From NCBI GenBank assembly GCA_025331565.1, contig JAFREQ010000009.1, positions 4,825,501 to 4,889,500 on the forward strand: a stretch of DNA of 64,000 bases. The letters run 5' to 3'. Every line of letters starts with the position of its first letter. Position 1 is the first letter of the stretch. Under the pieces are notes generated by a model. The model was given only the letters and a program-made list of their open reading frames with translations, was not told the origin of the DNA and made no database searches. A program made the translations under genes and the position numbers. The stretch comes from Holacanthus passer. Taxonomy: Eukaryota > Chordata > Actinopteri > Pomacanthidae. Of this stretch, positions 12,717-24,600 are shown in pieces.

Positions 12717-15700
12717 TTTGTGTCAAGCTGAGTCCAAACAAGCCCAGACTGTTCCGGGATGAACCCCTCCCTCTCCCCCTAAACCAACTTGTAGAAGACA
12801 GAATGAGAGCGGGATGCTTCAGCAATTCTTTCAAGAGCCAAATGAATCAAAGAAGTAAAGCTGAGTGAGACAATTTTTCATGTGTTTCTTTGCAGCAGTA
12901 ATTCATTCATGTTAAAACATTTGTGCATGTGAATAAACCCATCTATGATATAACATCAGATTTTAAAAAATAATCACTTGTGCATGAGTCAAACAAGGCC
13001 AACATGGAGAATTCTTGGAATATGAGTGCTGCATCTGATTCTTGGCCCTTCCTCGGTGTTGGAGGAGCCAAGGGCAGATGTAAAAAATTAGGCCATGTAG
13101 TGCTTACAGTTTGGCCAGTTGTGGTTCTGAGGGTCTACCCTGCTGTTTGCTGCAGTTACACACTCTTCAGCTTTCTGGGTCATCCTGACAAGTTTTACAT
13201 GTGTTTCTTGGAACATGTGTTTTAAGCACATTCGTTCAGCAGCGTGCAGAGCTCCAACTGGGTATCCCGTTTCTGCACTGAGGGAGTTCAGAAAGTACAA
13301 ATCCAGAGGAGCGCTCTCTTTGGAAAGACTATATTACTCCACCTGCTACACTGAACCCCATAAAATAAGAGAGTCCGCACATACTGGAACAGAAACTTTG
13401 CAGGACATAACTAAGCAGCTCAGGCTTGTTTTGCAATGTGAAACCACCAGAGGAACAACAATAACATTCCAAATGATCAACAAAAATCTTCTGTATATGT
13501 CTGAGGTTTTTTTTCAAACTGACATTAAATAAAGTCCTGAGAAACGAGTTTCCAAGAACTCTGAGTGTGGCCTTCAGCCAGGGGTCCCTGAGCTGTGGTG
13601 GACTCATCCACAAAGCACGCAGCTGATATGTCTATAGTCAGCTGGGAAAGCTTCCCAGAGGCCCTGCGCTGTAAGCAGCTGATTTTATTGTCGTTCTGTG
13701 TCTCATCCGATTTGACGGGAGCGACATTTTACCAGATTAAGATTTGTTTTTAGCATCATCTCAACCCGAGACAAAACGCATACAAAAACATATGGTACAT
13801 ATAAGACGCCTCTCTGTCAGATCTTATATGTTTTCCTGAGTTTTAAGCAAGTCTCAGCAGAAAAAAAGCAGGTGGTGGAGCTCAACCAAGAAGGAATGCT
13901 ACCGAGAGGCCCATCCAAACATTCAGACCATTTCTCTGCATGATCTGTGCTATCTGCATACGAAACAGTCCCGTGCAACACAGCCTGCGAGGCTTTGCTT
14001 GCACAGTGTGGTTATGGTGTTACTCGTGATCCTTAAATTACCATGTACAGACCCTGTGTGATGTCTGCGCTCAACAAACAAAGACAACTTGAAAGAGCAC
14101 CAACTAGGCCCTTGTTTTCCGTATGAACAAATGTAATTCTGGAACAGTTTTTGCTCTAAATCCTGAATTCTGTGCCAGCTGAAACAACCTTCCAGCGGAG
14201 TTCACTTTGCACTTTCGCCACCTCTTTTCCCTCTGCCACCTCCTGCCCTTCTCCTCCTCCTCCTCCTCCTCTCCATTAATCCCCCTCCTCTGACCTAGAG
14301 GAAGCATGTTTGGGTGTGAGGTGCCAGAGCCAGGGGAGGTTACCATAACACAGGTCTGTGTTCTAAATACATAGGCCATGTGGAACTGCTTTACTTCTGT
14401 TTCCTGCTTCTGTGGGTTTTGTAGTCCTGGCCAACTGGGTCTGGAATAAAGTCTCTGCTGTTGCACGGCCTGTGGCCTCGGCAGTGATTAGTGGGACACA
14501 AGGAGAGGTGGGGGCGGATGGTGCTCATTACTGCTACATGATTAATCACAACAATTTTCTACCACACAAACTTGCATTTATTGCGAGACAACTGTTTATA
14601 ATTACAGGTTTCACTAAACTTACTTGCCCTCAGTTGTTTTTTTGTTTTTTTTACTTCACAGGATAATTCCACCTGAGAGCTAATTTCTTCCCCAGAGGTC
14701 AAAGACATTATCATTTTTCATGCATTCAGTGCGAAGACACATTTAAGTGAGGAAAATACTGATATAATCAGTCTGAACTTGCATGTTCCTGCTTTGTAGG
14801 GGTTGTGCCTCAGGGATTAGTGGAAAAACTCCACTGAGGAAGCTTCAGCTTTACATGAATTAAATGTTTTCCCACGGAAGCAAACAAGGACAGTGACTGC
14901 AACATCCACCCAATCACTCTGGACCTCATGGGCCTATGTGCAGTAAACAGCAGAGGTGAAGGGTGAACCTTGTACAGAAACAATCACCTCTAAAGTAAAC
15001 ATGGCTCAGTGCAGCACAGCTCTATTTGTCTGAGCAAATTTGACTTGATTTTCTCAACTAGAAGCAGGATTTTTAACGGCATGATATAGAGGATGTTAAT
15101 GCAGTAGCAGGGGTCATATTGTGGCCTATAAAAGTCCTGCTCTGTCACCTGTTATGGTCTCGGCTTCTGCTATTTTGCCAACCAAACATACTGAGATGAC
15201 AGATCAGGTTGCAGAAACCGCCTACAACTACAGCTCAACAGTTTGCCAACAAAGGCAAGGGCAACTTCAATGTGAGACATCATTTTGATGAACACAAGTT
15301 GACAATCAGCACAGTAGGAATCAATATTTAACTTGTTTTTTGAGTAAGAAATTATTAGTCAATCTATTTGCATACTGACAGAAATGACATTGCCAACAAT
15401 TTTGATAGGTGAATTATCCTTTCAATTTTTTATTAAGCAAAATGCCAAAATATCTGTAGTTCCAGATTTTAAAATGTTAAGATGTGTTGCTTTTCTTTGT
15501 CTTTTATAACAGTAAATTAAATATCTTTTGGACTTTTTTTTAAGATGCCTTGAGCTCTGGGGATTTGATTCTAATATTTCATAGAACAAATGAAAAATCA
15601 ATTAATCAAAAATGGCTGACGATCCCGTTTTGAGAACTATCCTAACTTTTGTACACCAGTGTCATTTCGTTTTTTTGCTGTGTTCTTATGTCTCCTGTTT

Positions 15701-17766
15701 GTTTGCAGCCCTTAGTTACTCTAGCTGGGTGCAACTTAAAAATGATTATCATAAATGTATATACTGAAGCAGTCAATCTATATGTCTCCTGAGGGTGAAT
15801 GACCTGCTGACATGACAGCAGCTGGCAAGGTTTCCCTCCCACATCACGGTGGTTTCCCAGGTAGGTTGGAGGGAAGGGACGAGCTGGAGCGTTCGGGACT
15901 GTGGAAAAATTCCTCTTAATGCGGCAGGTTGTCGATAATTAGAATCCATAGTGACAAAACCTGCTTCTCAAATGAAGTGCATTTACAAGATTTGTCAGAA
16001 AGAGGCAGTCCAACCAATCCACACAAACATAACAGAGGGGCAGGAGGCAAGACCCTGCAGGAGAGGCATTCCTGCTGTGACACAGTCAAACACGAACACC
16101 GAAACATTCTTCAGGACTAAAACTGACACATCCCATCATTTCAGAGCCAGGAAGTTCCACATCCTCTTCCTATACGGTTGTTTCAAAATATTGGTGTAAA
16201 TCAAATGAATCGGTTATTCAAAAATCCCAAAGAGTATATTTTGTACAGGCCTATTATTTGGTGAATACATGCTTTAAACACCCAAATTCTTAGAATGAAT
16301 ACACCATAAATTTCTCCATAAATGTTCATATGGTGCATGCCTCTTGTCATGGTTGGAAGTTCTTCATATGTTGAGCCCCTGTCTTTCTGCTGTCCAGCTG
16401 TCTTCTCTCTTTCATAGCTGAACTACTTACTGTATTAGATTAGAAACACTACAGCTATGTGGAAAAAAACAAAAAAGAATTCTCTGAACAAAAAACAGGG
16501 CCATATTTCCTGTCTCTCCATCTGTCAAACCTCATTGTTCCAGTCTATAAAAATGTGCCAAAATCTATTACTGAAGCCCTCTCTCAGTGTAGAACAAAGT
16601 AACGCCGCATGTCTGAGGGTGGGGGTTTGCAAAGAGTTCCTGCAGGAACAGACAGCGGTGCGAATGAATGAATGAATGAGGGTGAAAGTGTAGAGGAAAA
16701 CATCTGAGAGACAAAGAAGGCAGAAAGGGTCTCGTGGTTGGCCCGAGAAGCTGCAGCAGTCAGCGGGTCTGCGGCACAGTCGTTCTGCAAATAGTGTCAG
16801 GAAGCCTTTGAAGGGCAAACTAACACACAGGGCACTGTCAGATGGAAGGGTTTGCTCAACGGCCTATGACTGCCTACACCACATACCAGCCTCCCCAGAG
16901 TGATGCCCCCCCTCACTCCTGTGTATTAAAAAAAAACCTTCCTGCCAAAAGCAACTGGATTTCTCAAAGAGATATGGCCTTCGGTGCAGATTTAAGGAGG
17001 AGGATGCTGCCTGAAAGCTTCCTTTGGATTCAGTTTGATGAATGAGACTGAGGTTTAAATGGACCTTTTTGCCCTGTTATGGATGAACATGACTCCTTAC
17101 CAGTCCTTTGCAGGTGCTGATGGCAGCAGTTCCTCTCACATCAGAGGCTTCCACGGTGCCGAGGAGGTGGCAGGAGTTCCCCTCTGGCAGACGATGCTCA
17201 GTCCTGTTGGTGCTGCCGTTCCTCCTCTCCAGGATGTAGTCGCTCGAGACCAGGTGATTGTTTGTGGTCAAATTGAACATTAAAGCGCGACCCCTGTAGT
17301 TGACCTTGTAGTAAACCTGGCCCTCCAAACCAAAGGGTCGCAGGTCACGCCTGACTCGTCCACCCTTGAAGTGGTGAGACAGTGAGTGGGAGACGAACCC
17401 TCCATCAGCGGTGGTTTTCACTGGGTGGACGATGGACAGATCTGACTGGGGCAGCTGGCCTGCAGAGTAGAGTTCAACAAAATGCAACACATGAAACTGG
17501 CTCTATGCAGTTGTGATGCATTGATGACACTTTCACCTCCAATGCATTTTGATACTGATGCACTCCCTGCAAATGCACAAACTTTTTCCAATCATGCATT
17601 CAGCTCAGACATGCACAGAGAAGCAGATTTTACTACAACTGCACTGACCTTGCTCTGCAAAGAATGAGAGGAGTCTGCCAGAGTCGGGGAGCTCTTCGTG
17701 GCCAGCTGCCAGAATTAAAACAAAGTGCAGCAGAAAAAGAACCGGACACTCCTGTAAACATCGCAT
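426..17766 (-). CDS. adamts12: ADAMTS12 secreted metalloprotease, 3' end off window
   Basis: Secreted zinc metalloprotease of the ADAMTS7/12 branch, which acts on matrix proteins such as COMP. Twenty-one exons join in phase: 17649-17766, 17101-17459, 11759-11933, 11409-11617, 11234-11317, 10492-10616, 10239-10388, 8864-9007, 7916-8060, 7731-7823, 7415-7560, 7158-7327, 6592-6725, 6342-6462, 5165-5409, 4044-4185, 3798-3924, 2935-3145, 1669-2826, 776-928, 426-602 (1462 codons). Domains in order: signal peptide (start MRCLQECPVLFLL), prodomain, catalytic domain from about residue 255 with HEMGHSFGIHHD and a Met-turn, disintegrin-like, TSR1 (WSHCSRTCG), Cys-rich, spacer, TSR2-4, a Thr/Pro-rich mucin segment (about 1000-1340, one 386-codon exon), TSR5 and TSR6. 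The mucin exon and order of repeats match ADAMTS7/12; recalled human ADAMTS12 fits better than ADAMTS7. Exon 6 uses a GC donor. Stop codon, TSR7-8 and PLAC are not in the window. Confidence 0.93.
9541..9605. repeat. fragment of AT-rich palindromic teleost repeat
   Basis: Short stretch with caatcaattaattgtgaaa and aataatcagcagattaatcc, the end signature shared with the copies near 15.4 kb and 48.1 kb. It sits in the adamts12 intron between exons 7 and 8. Only an end is left. Confidence 0.45.
10203..10235. repeat. (CA)n microsatellite
   Basis: About 16 CA units, lying immediately beside the donor site of adamts12 exon 7 (exon ends at 10239), so the intron starts almost directly with the repeat. 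Confidence 0.9.
12646..12713. repeat. long (GT)n microsatellite
   Basis: About 34 uninterrupted GT units, the longest simple repeat in the window. Open frames crossing it encode only alternating Val/Cys or His/Thr and are not genes. Confidence 0.95.
14251..14272. repeat. (CTC)n trinucleotide tract
   Basis: Seven CTC units in a pyrimidine-rich stretch within an adamts12 intron. The poly-Glu frame on the other strand is a by-product of the repeat. Confidence 0.8.
15340..15615. repeat. teleost nonautonomous repeat, degraded copy
   Basis: Contains aagcaaaatgccaaaatatc, gcttttctttgtc and a closing aaatcaattaatcaaaa. These words also occur, in the opposite orientation, in the copy at 47968-48250. 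The two are therefore members of one interspersed family, probably nonautonomous and hAT-like. The copy lies in adamts12 intron 2 and is clearly diverged. Confidence 0.55.
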
Positions 17767-20700
17767 ATTTCATGTAACCAAAACTCAAAGCAGTGCAAAA
17801 GAGTCCTGAGCATCGGGCTTGTAGTGGCGTTAGAGGCGACCACTTCGATCCCGCCGTGCACTGTGTCATGACATGGACGAGCTCAGAAATCTGCCCTCAC
17901 CAAAGGGGGAACACGCACGGAACGACCCTGGGAGCCGGATCACGGTTTAAAGAGGGGGGAAAGCTCCGGCTCTGCGGAGGAAGGAGGGGAGGAGTGTCCT
18001 CTGGGCCGGTGTCTACTTTCCATGCGAGGAGCGGAGGAGGGAGCTGCTGCAGAGGAAGAGGAGGCTGCACCGATTTGAATAAAGCAGGAGTCCTGTGTCG
18101 AGACTTGTCATCAGATCCCGCACCGTGAGACAGTGCAAAGCCTCTCCCACCCCCGAAGAAATGCATGAGCAAATGCATGGATCGTTTAGGACAAAGCTTG
18201 ATGGATGCAAGGAGGATTTGTATAATTGCAACACTGATGCCTATTTTAATCTAATTGTGCAGCTCCATCAATCAAAATTACTGTTCATGTTAGTCCACTA
18301 AACAGAGTTGATTCAACATCCTTATAGATGTTATACCACCTATATAGACAGTGGTTTCCTTCACTACCACAAAAACATGAACTTCCTCACTCTATGGCTA
18401 AAATCACATATTTTATTGCAGCTTTATCAAGTTCACAATAAGTCTAAATACCTGTCTTTAAAAGTCAACACCTGCAAATGGAAGAGCTGCTGTGTATAAG
18501 GTGAGAGAGGATGAGTCACAGTGCTGTTACCTCAGTACAGGTACAGTTATATAATTGTACATAAACTGATATCTGATCCAGACATACCTGTCTATGTATG
18601 GTAGCCTACCTATGAGTGATCCATGGTCAACTTTAGATGCATATAGGAAGGCACAGACTTGGAGAAATGAGTAAAACCCTATTCTGAAATACTGTACATG
18701 CATTGGCATTTTTTTTGCATACTGTACTGTTTTTGACATCTTTGCAGAAGAAATGGTCTAAAAGTCAAACAACAGACACATCCTGTGCAAACACATTTCT
18801 TCTTTACTTTTATTTGCGGTGAAAGGACAAATATTTGTTCATTCCATATTGCTGCTGCAGCTTTTTCAACAATGATGTGTTCTGAATCTGCCTTTTCGAT
18901 ATCAGTTTTTTATCAACCAGGATTGTTGTGGATTCAAAGAAACTGGACACCAAGAATTCCTTAACACTTATACAACAATATATTGGCTGTACTTCCTCCA
19001 CTATAAAAGTAGACAGGCGAAATCCCCAAGAGATGTTTTCAGATGTTTATAGAGCACTGTGGAACAGTCCTCTGTGGGACATTATTTATTATTTTCACAT
19101 AACATTTAAAGTCCCTGTGAACTATGGCATACTGTAGTTCAGGGTGAAAGGCTTTTCTGAGGTGTATCCTCTGAGGGCCCCTCCTCAGCAAATACTGCTG
19201 TTGTTCAGTTGTCTGATATTTATCCCTGGAGCAGATTTATGTGTGACTAAAAGGCTACGGAGACGTGACACATTCCCTCCTGCTTTGTCTCAGACACAGA
19301 GGCAGACAATGCAGTGAACTCATTTAACTGTGGATTATCTGTCTATCTATCTGTCTATCTATGTAGATATAAAAGAAGTCTGCATGGACATACAGTATAT
19401 GGTCATGCACCTACTGCAGACTCATCTTCTGCAGGGTTTTTCAAATCTTGGCAAAGGCCCAAATGTGAGTCAAGGAAGATTTGAGTTATTTTTGAGACAA
19501 AGCATTGTGAAGTCCTGGAGTTTTGACTGCACATAAGACTGCTAGATAATTCGGCAGTGACTTTAAAAAAAAAGGGAAACATTTGGTAGATTTTCTCAGT
19601 CTCTCAAAAATCTGTTTTGGAGCAGAAAGACGATAATTTGGGAAATTTTAGTGCCACGATAAAAATGACTTGGCAAACCACTGATCGCAAACAGATATAT
19701 GACTAATGGGCCGTACTGGGGTGTTCCCCCAACACGACTCAATAAAACTAGCATGCAACATAAGCAGTGAGCTCTTTGTGTTGAGGCTTTAAGATAAAAA
19801 AAAAAATCAGCTATTTTAGAGCAAACAAGCATTGCCTTACTGGAACTAACACACCCTAACATTTAAGGACAAATAGTGTGTTGTTGGATAGTGTTTTGCT
19901 CCACATGAAACCTGGTCTAAAACCCGGGCCATTTGCCTGATTTATGAACAGCTTTATTGCTCACAAGTGTCTCACTAAATCAAAGCCAATGCACATATTT
20001 GGATGAGAAGATAGCTTTAGATTCATCATATGGCATGTATTCCTGTATGTTACTGTTGCAGGCAGCCAGTTTTCTTTGCATCTTTGCCAAGTATCCAGAT
20101 TGTGGTCCAGAAAGCTCTCTGGATTAGGTTCAATCCCAGAATGAATTGCCCTCTTATCATTCCCAGAGACATTACCCAAACTGACCCCCTGAAGTCCCCT
20201 GTTACACTAATGTGCAACAGACTGTGAAATGTGTGAACCTGGATAATCAGGACCTTTTGTTAGTCTTAGGTGGGAGAGAGAGGCTTTTACACAGAGGGAT
20301 TGTGGCCACATTCCTCATAAAGGCTTCCCTGTGTTATAGTGAGTAACATGTCTGGCAGGTTTGGGGCATTTTATGACAGTAGTATGTTTCCCAAAATGGA
20401 TCAAATTTCATTTCAGTATTTTAGCAATTTAGCAGTTGGTTTAGCGATCGTGGCTCCCAAAGGAAAAGAGAAAGTAAAAAACATTATAAAGAAAGAAAAG
20501 AAAAGAAAAAATAAATCAGTGAAATTTTTCAGGACCTTTCAGCCATATCCTGTGGTCTTCATCATTTCCACTTTCCTCATTTTCATTTCAGTTTCCTCAG
20601 AGCAAATTGCTCTCATGGAAAACTCCAGAAAAACTAAGTAAGTGGACTTTTTAATAACTTGCCAGTCTGCCATTTACAAGGTCAACGATGAATCAACAAG

Positions 20701-21170
20701 CTCAATTTAAGTTTTATTTTATTACATTTTTTTATTGCAAGCTTTATTTAATCAAGTGATCTCTATTGAGCTCAAGGTCTATTTTGAGACACACAGAGGC
20801 ATGCACAAACAGCATCAAAAGACAATCACAGACAACTTAAAGATCCAAAATTTAAAGTTTAAACTTATTCAATAGGATGTTCAAGTTTCATTGTAATTTG
20901 TAATTCATTCAGATGTTATTTTCAGGTTATTTATCCATTTACAGGTATATGGCCCAAGTTATGGCAGGAAGTCTTTTCAACTTCAGTATTCACTCATGTA
21001 GTATCATGAGTAAATATCATGAGACATTTTATAACACTTGACATTTCATAAAGCTATTAGCTGAATTTACTGTTTATGTTATTTGTCTGCACTTCCCGAT
21101 CCGTCCGCAGGAGGCGCTGATGTGCGCCGCTGCGTGAACTTTGTTCTAGTAGTAAATGGGCGTGTTTGCT
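17767..21170. other. spacer between adamts12 and gpat3, with adamts12 upstream region
   Basis: The stretch just upstream of the adamts12 start (17767-18130) is relatively GC-rich with several CpGs and probably holds its promoter and 5' UTR; no TATA box was identified. From about 18200 to 21050 the DNA is AT-rich with no exon I can support. A short tetranucleotide run (tctatctgtctatctatg) lies near 19342. Open frames here, such as one of 100 codons at 20339-20641, have low-complexity Lys-rich translations and no family resemblance. Confidence 0.55.
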
Positions 21171-21232
21171 CTCTGTGCTCAGTCCTTTGAGCTCCTCTTC
21201 AGGAAGGCAGGATATGGACCCAAGTTTGACAG
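21171..21232 (+). promoter_or_regulatory. gpat3 noncoding first exon with upstream ORF start
   Basis: A CpG-containing stretch at 21095-21170 precedes an inferred first exon ending at 21232 with donor gtaaga. Its left end is not defined. It contains an ATG that, spliced to the acceptor at 21581, opens an 11-codon upstream ORF starting MDPSLTG. That ORF stops before the gpat3 start codon at 21619, so it could dampen translation. Confidence 0.5.
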
Positions 21233-21618
21233 GTAAGATGAGCTTGTGTTGCTCGAACATGACGCTGCTGCTGTTTGTAGAAAACAGAAATAACGCAGTC
21301 TTGTATGCAGTGTCAGTATAGAAGAGATTTATTATAGTGTGTTATTCATGGATTTGTTTATGTTGGCAGCAGCACATGTGATACTGATCGTCAGTGTTTC
21401 TGTGACCTACTGAGGTTTCACTCCTGATTAAATAAGCTGTGTTTATTTTGCTCTCCCTGACACTGTGCTTGTTGTTGACCTTCATGTGCTGACAGGTGAT
21501 TGTGTCTTAAACAGGGTGGATCTATTTTGTCTGTGCTGACAATGAGACTATATGACAAAGACCTTTTCCCCCACATACAGGACTACACTACATCTGAGCC
21601 TCAGGGACTAAGGTGGAG

Positions 21619-24600
21619 ATGGAAGACTTCTGGGCAGGGGCCCTGTGGGCACTGAAGATCTGGCTGTACCTCATCATCGGCTTCATCATGACCCCGGCCA
21701 TGTTTGGCTTCTCACTGGGCATCTCCGAGACCTACATGACCATCCTGGTGAAAACCTTAGAGGTACTGTTTTTATTGTTATGATCCTCACAGATGTACAT
21801 GCTTTAAGTTCTGTAGTGATATCCTCATCCACTTGATCCACTTGTCCGCATAAGACATGATCATGAGTGTGTCCTCCTCTACAGTGGGCCACTCTGAAGA
21901 TACAGAAGGCAAATGCTGAAGAGAAAACACTCAAAGCTTCTCCATCTAATGGTGAGTACGAAACTATCTGTCTGGAAGGATGTTCAATATAGATAGAAGG
22001 ATTGATAGGTAGATAGGTAGGTCAACATAGATGCTTATTAACGTTAAACATTAATGCTGATAAGGGCAATCTTCTGAAGTGCAGTTGCTGTCACATCCTT
22101 TATTGTGAAAGACGGGCATCTAGTGACAGACGCACGTATGCTATGCTGCAATACTGGATTTCATAAGAATTATTACAAGTCTAAGCAAGCATGCTGCAAT
22201 GATAGTGACTGAGAGGGTAAGTGATTTATCTGTGTCATTCAGATTGCTTTTTTGTCACTGCATACAGATGCATTTACTCCAGGATGATAGTCCCCTGACC
22301 TTCAATGGCAGGTTTGAGTGGTTTTATGTTGGGACTGCAGCCCTGTCTCTGTCTGGCTCTGTGACTATGTAAACTTTTACAATAGGCAACAAGGTGACGT
22401 TGCTCTGGGAACTTTATCTCGCAAGACACAATTACTCAAGGCTTTATCAGTCATTAAGCTGCACAGGGTGGTATCTCATGCTGTAACACGTAAAGACATT
22501 AGCCATGTCAGCAAAACGTAGCGTCTGCAAAGTCTATAGTGTGTCAGCGTTGCATTTTTATATGTGGACATTGAATGCAAGAAGTGAAAGTGATTCACAA
22601 ACAGATGAAGGCGACATCGCTCTGAAGGTTTTGACTGAATATTGAATTCAGGGTTTGTTACTCCAGGTTCTGGACTTTGTCCACTGGGTTATCAGATAAT
22701 GTGGAGTCTGAGCTGAGGTCAACTCTTGACTGTTCTGAGACCTGTTGGGTGGATAGTGTCAGATCCCGGGCAGTGCTGTTATTATTATGTATTTCAGGTC
22801 AAAGGGTGAAAGGCCATGTTTCAGGTGGGTTGTTGACACATTTTGAGGGCTAAGGTGAATTTCTCAGAAAGTCCCTGCTGAGATGAGAAACTTACCTTAT
22901 CTGGGCTCTTACTGTATCAGAGCCAGTAATTCATGTTGAAATTTGCTTGTTCTGCCAAATAACACATGTTGTACATTTTTAGGTGATGCAGAGTTGCTGT
23001 GGATGGTTTTATGCTTTGATTTATTGTAATACTTTATTTTATTTTTGCAGAAAGTGATTTCCTTCCAAGACACACATTCCTGAATGAACTTTGATTTTTT
23101 TTTTCTTCTGTTGACTCAACCATTTTGTCCTCTAACACTATCGACACAATCTTAAAAGATATGGTTTCTTCCAGATTACTAAGATAATGATTCCTATCAG
23201 ATGATTTACTTGTGTGTGTGTTGTGTGTGTGTTAGGTCTCATCCAGAGGGAAGATGGATCTATGGAGAAAGAGTTGGAGGAACTTAGACGCAGTCGCCCC
23301 AAACCACCAGTGGGTGGTGATTTTACACTTAGTGACTGTTTCTATTTCACCCGGAGAGGAATTGAGAGCATTGTAGAGGATGAGGTACATTTTTATGTTG
23401 TGTTAGTTAAATGGTAATAAGTGATTCATAATCCCTGGTTTTCCATTTTAGACTTTAAGTTCTAGTCTGATTTTTAATGTCATCCATTTTTAAATTTAGG
23501 TGACCCAGCGGTTCACTTCAGAGGAGCTGGTGTCCTGGAACTTATTGACTCGCACCAACAATGATTTCCAGTACATCCGTCTGAAGCTGACGCTGGTCTA
23601 CGGCCTCGGCATCTTTGTGAGATACTGTATCCTTGCACCTCTCAGGTACACAAATACTGAGTAGAGTCTGCTTACTGCAAAATGAAGCTGTAGTGATACT
23701 CATGCACTGTTGCCCTCCAGGCGGACATAATGTAATAATGTTATCTAGAAATGGACATTGAAGTCTATTGAAAAATTCAAAGTGTAAGAGAGGAGCAAGT
23801 CATGAAAATACCAAATTTTGTTTTTGGTTTAAAGTTTGACTAGTTTAGTAATGAGTTTGCCATTTACTCAACTGTTTTCATTAAGTTCAGCTTCATGAAT
23901 AACTTTGTTGATGCATTCAAACCAGCCATATTTCTAACCGCCTGCTTTGAGAACATGCTTCTTGTATTTTGTGAAGGCTAAAATTTTAATTTGAGTTTGT
24001 TTTCAAATGAGATGAACAAAACAAAAAAGTTTTAAACTTCATAGACCGTTTGACCTATTTAGTTTTTGTCGGACTAATTTCTTTTGGTGTTAGTTTTCTT
24101 CTGCTTGAAAACTGAGGAATACATGCGCTCCACTCTCTCCAGGATAACACTGGCCTGCATCGGCCTCACCTGGTTGGTCCTAGGAACATCTGCAGTCGGA
24201 TTACTTCCAAACTGGAGGTGACTACAAACTGTAACCACCCAAATAATAGTCATATTCCATATCTAACGTTTTTCTCAGGGTAATGGTTGGAAATTTGTGC
24301 TTGTTTGCTCATGTGTGTTTTCTTTAGGATTAAGTTCTGGCTCAGTGAATGGGTTCACGTGATGTGCTACAGGATCTGTGCTCGAGGACTCTCTGCCACC
24401 ATCCGCTATCACAACAGGTAAGAGAGCCTTCTCTACATGTGACTTCCTAACAAAGATCAGGAACATGTTCTGACACTGACTTCATGTCTTCACCTCGCAA
24501 CAACAGAGAAAATAAACCCAAAAAAGGAGGAATCTGTGTCGCCAATCACACCACTCCTATCGACATTGTGATTCTCTGCAACGATGGCTGTTATGCTATG

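Larger units (their letters stand above)
11760..17100. other. large adamts12 intron 2
   Basis: A 5.3 kb intron between the prodomain exon (17101-17459) and the next exon (11759-11933). It contains a long (GT)n tract at 12646-12713, a (CTC)n tract at 14251-14272, a short (AATG)n near 16663 and a repeat copy at about 15340-15610. No additional exon was recognised on either strand. Confidence 0.7.

Noticed and set aside
12434..12868. 144-codon plus-strand open frame
   Set aside because: Runs through the (GT)n microsatellite and owes its length to Val/Cys repeats.
20339..20641. 100-codon plus-strand open frame
   Set aside because: Lys-rich low-complexity centre from an A-rich stretch and no known family.
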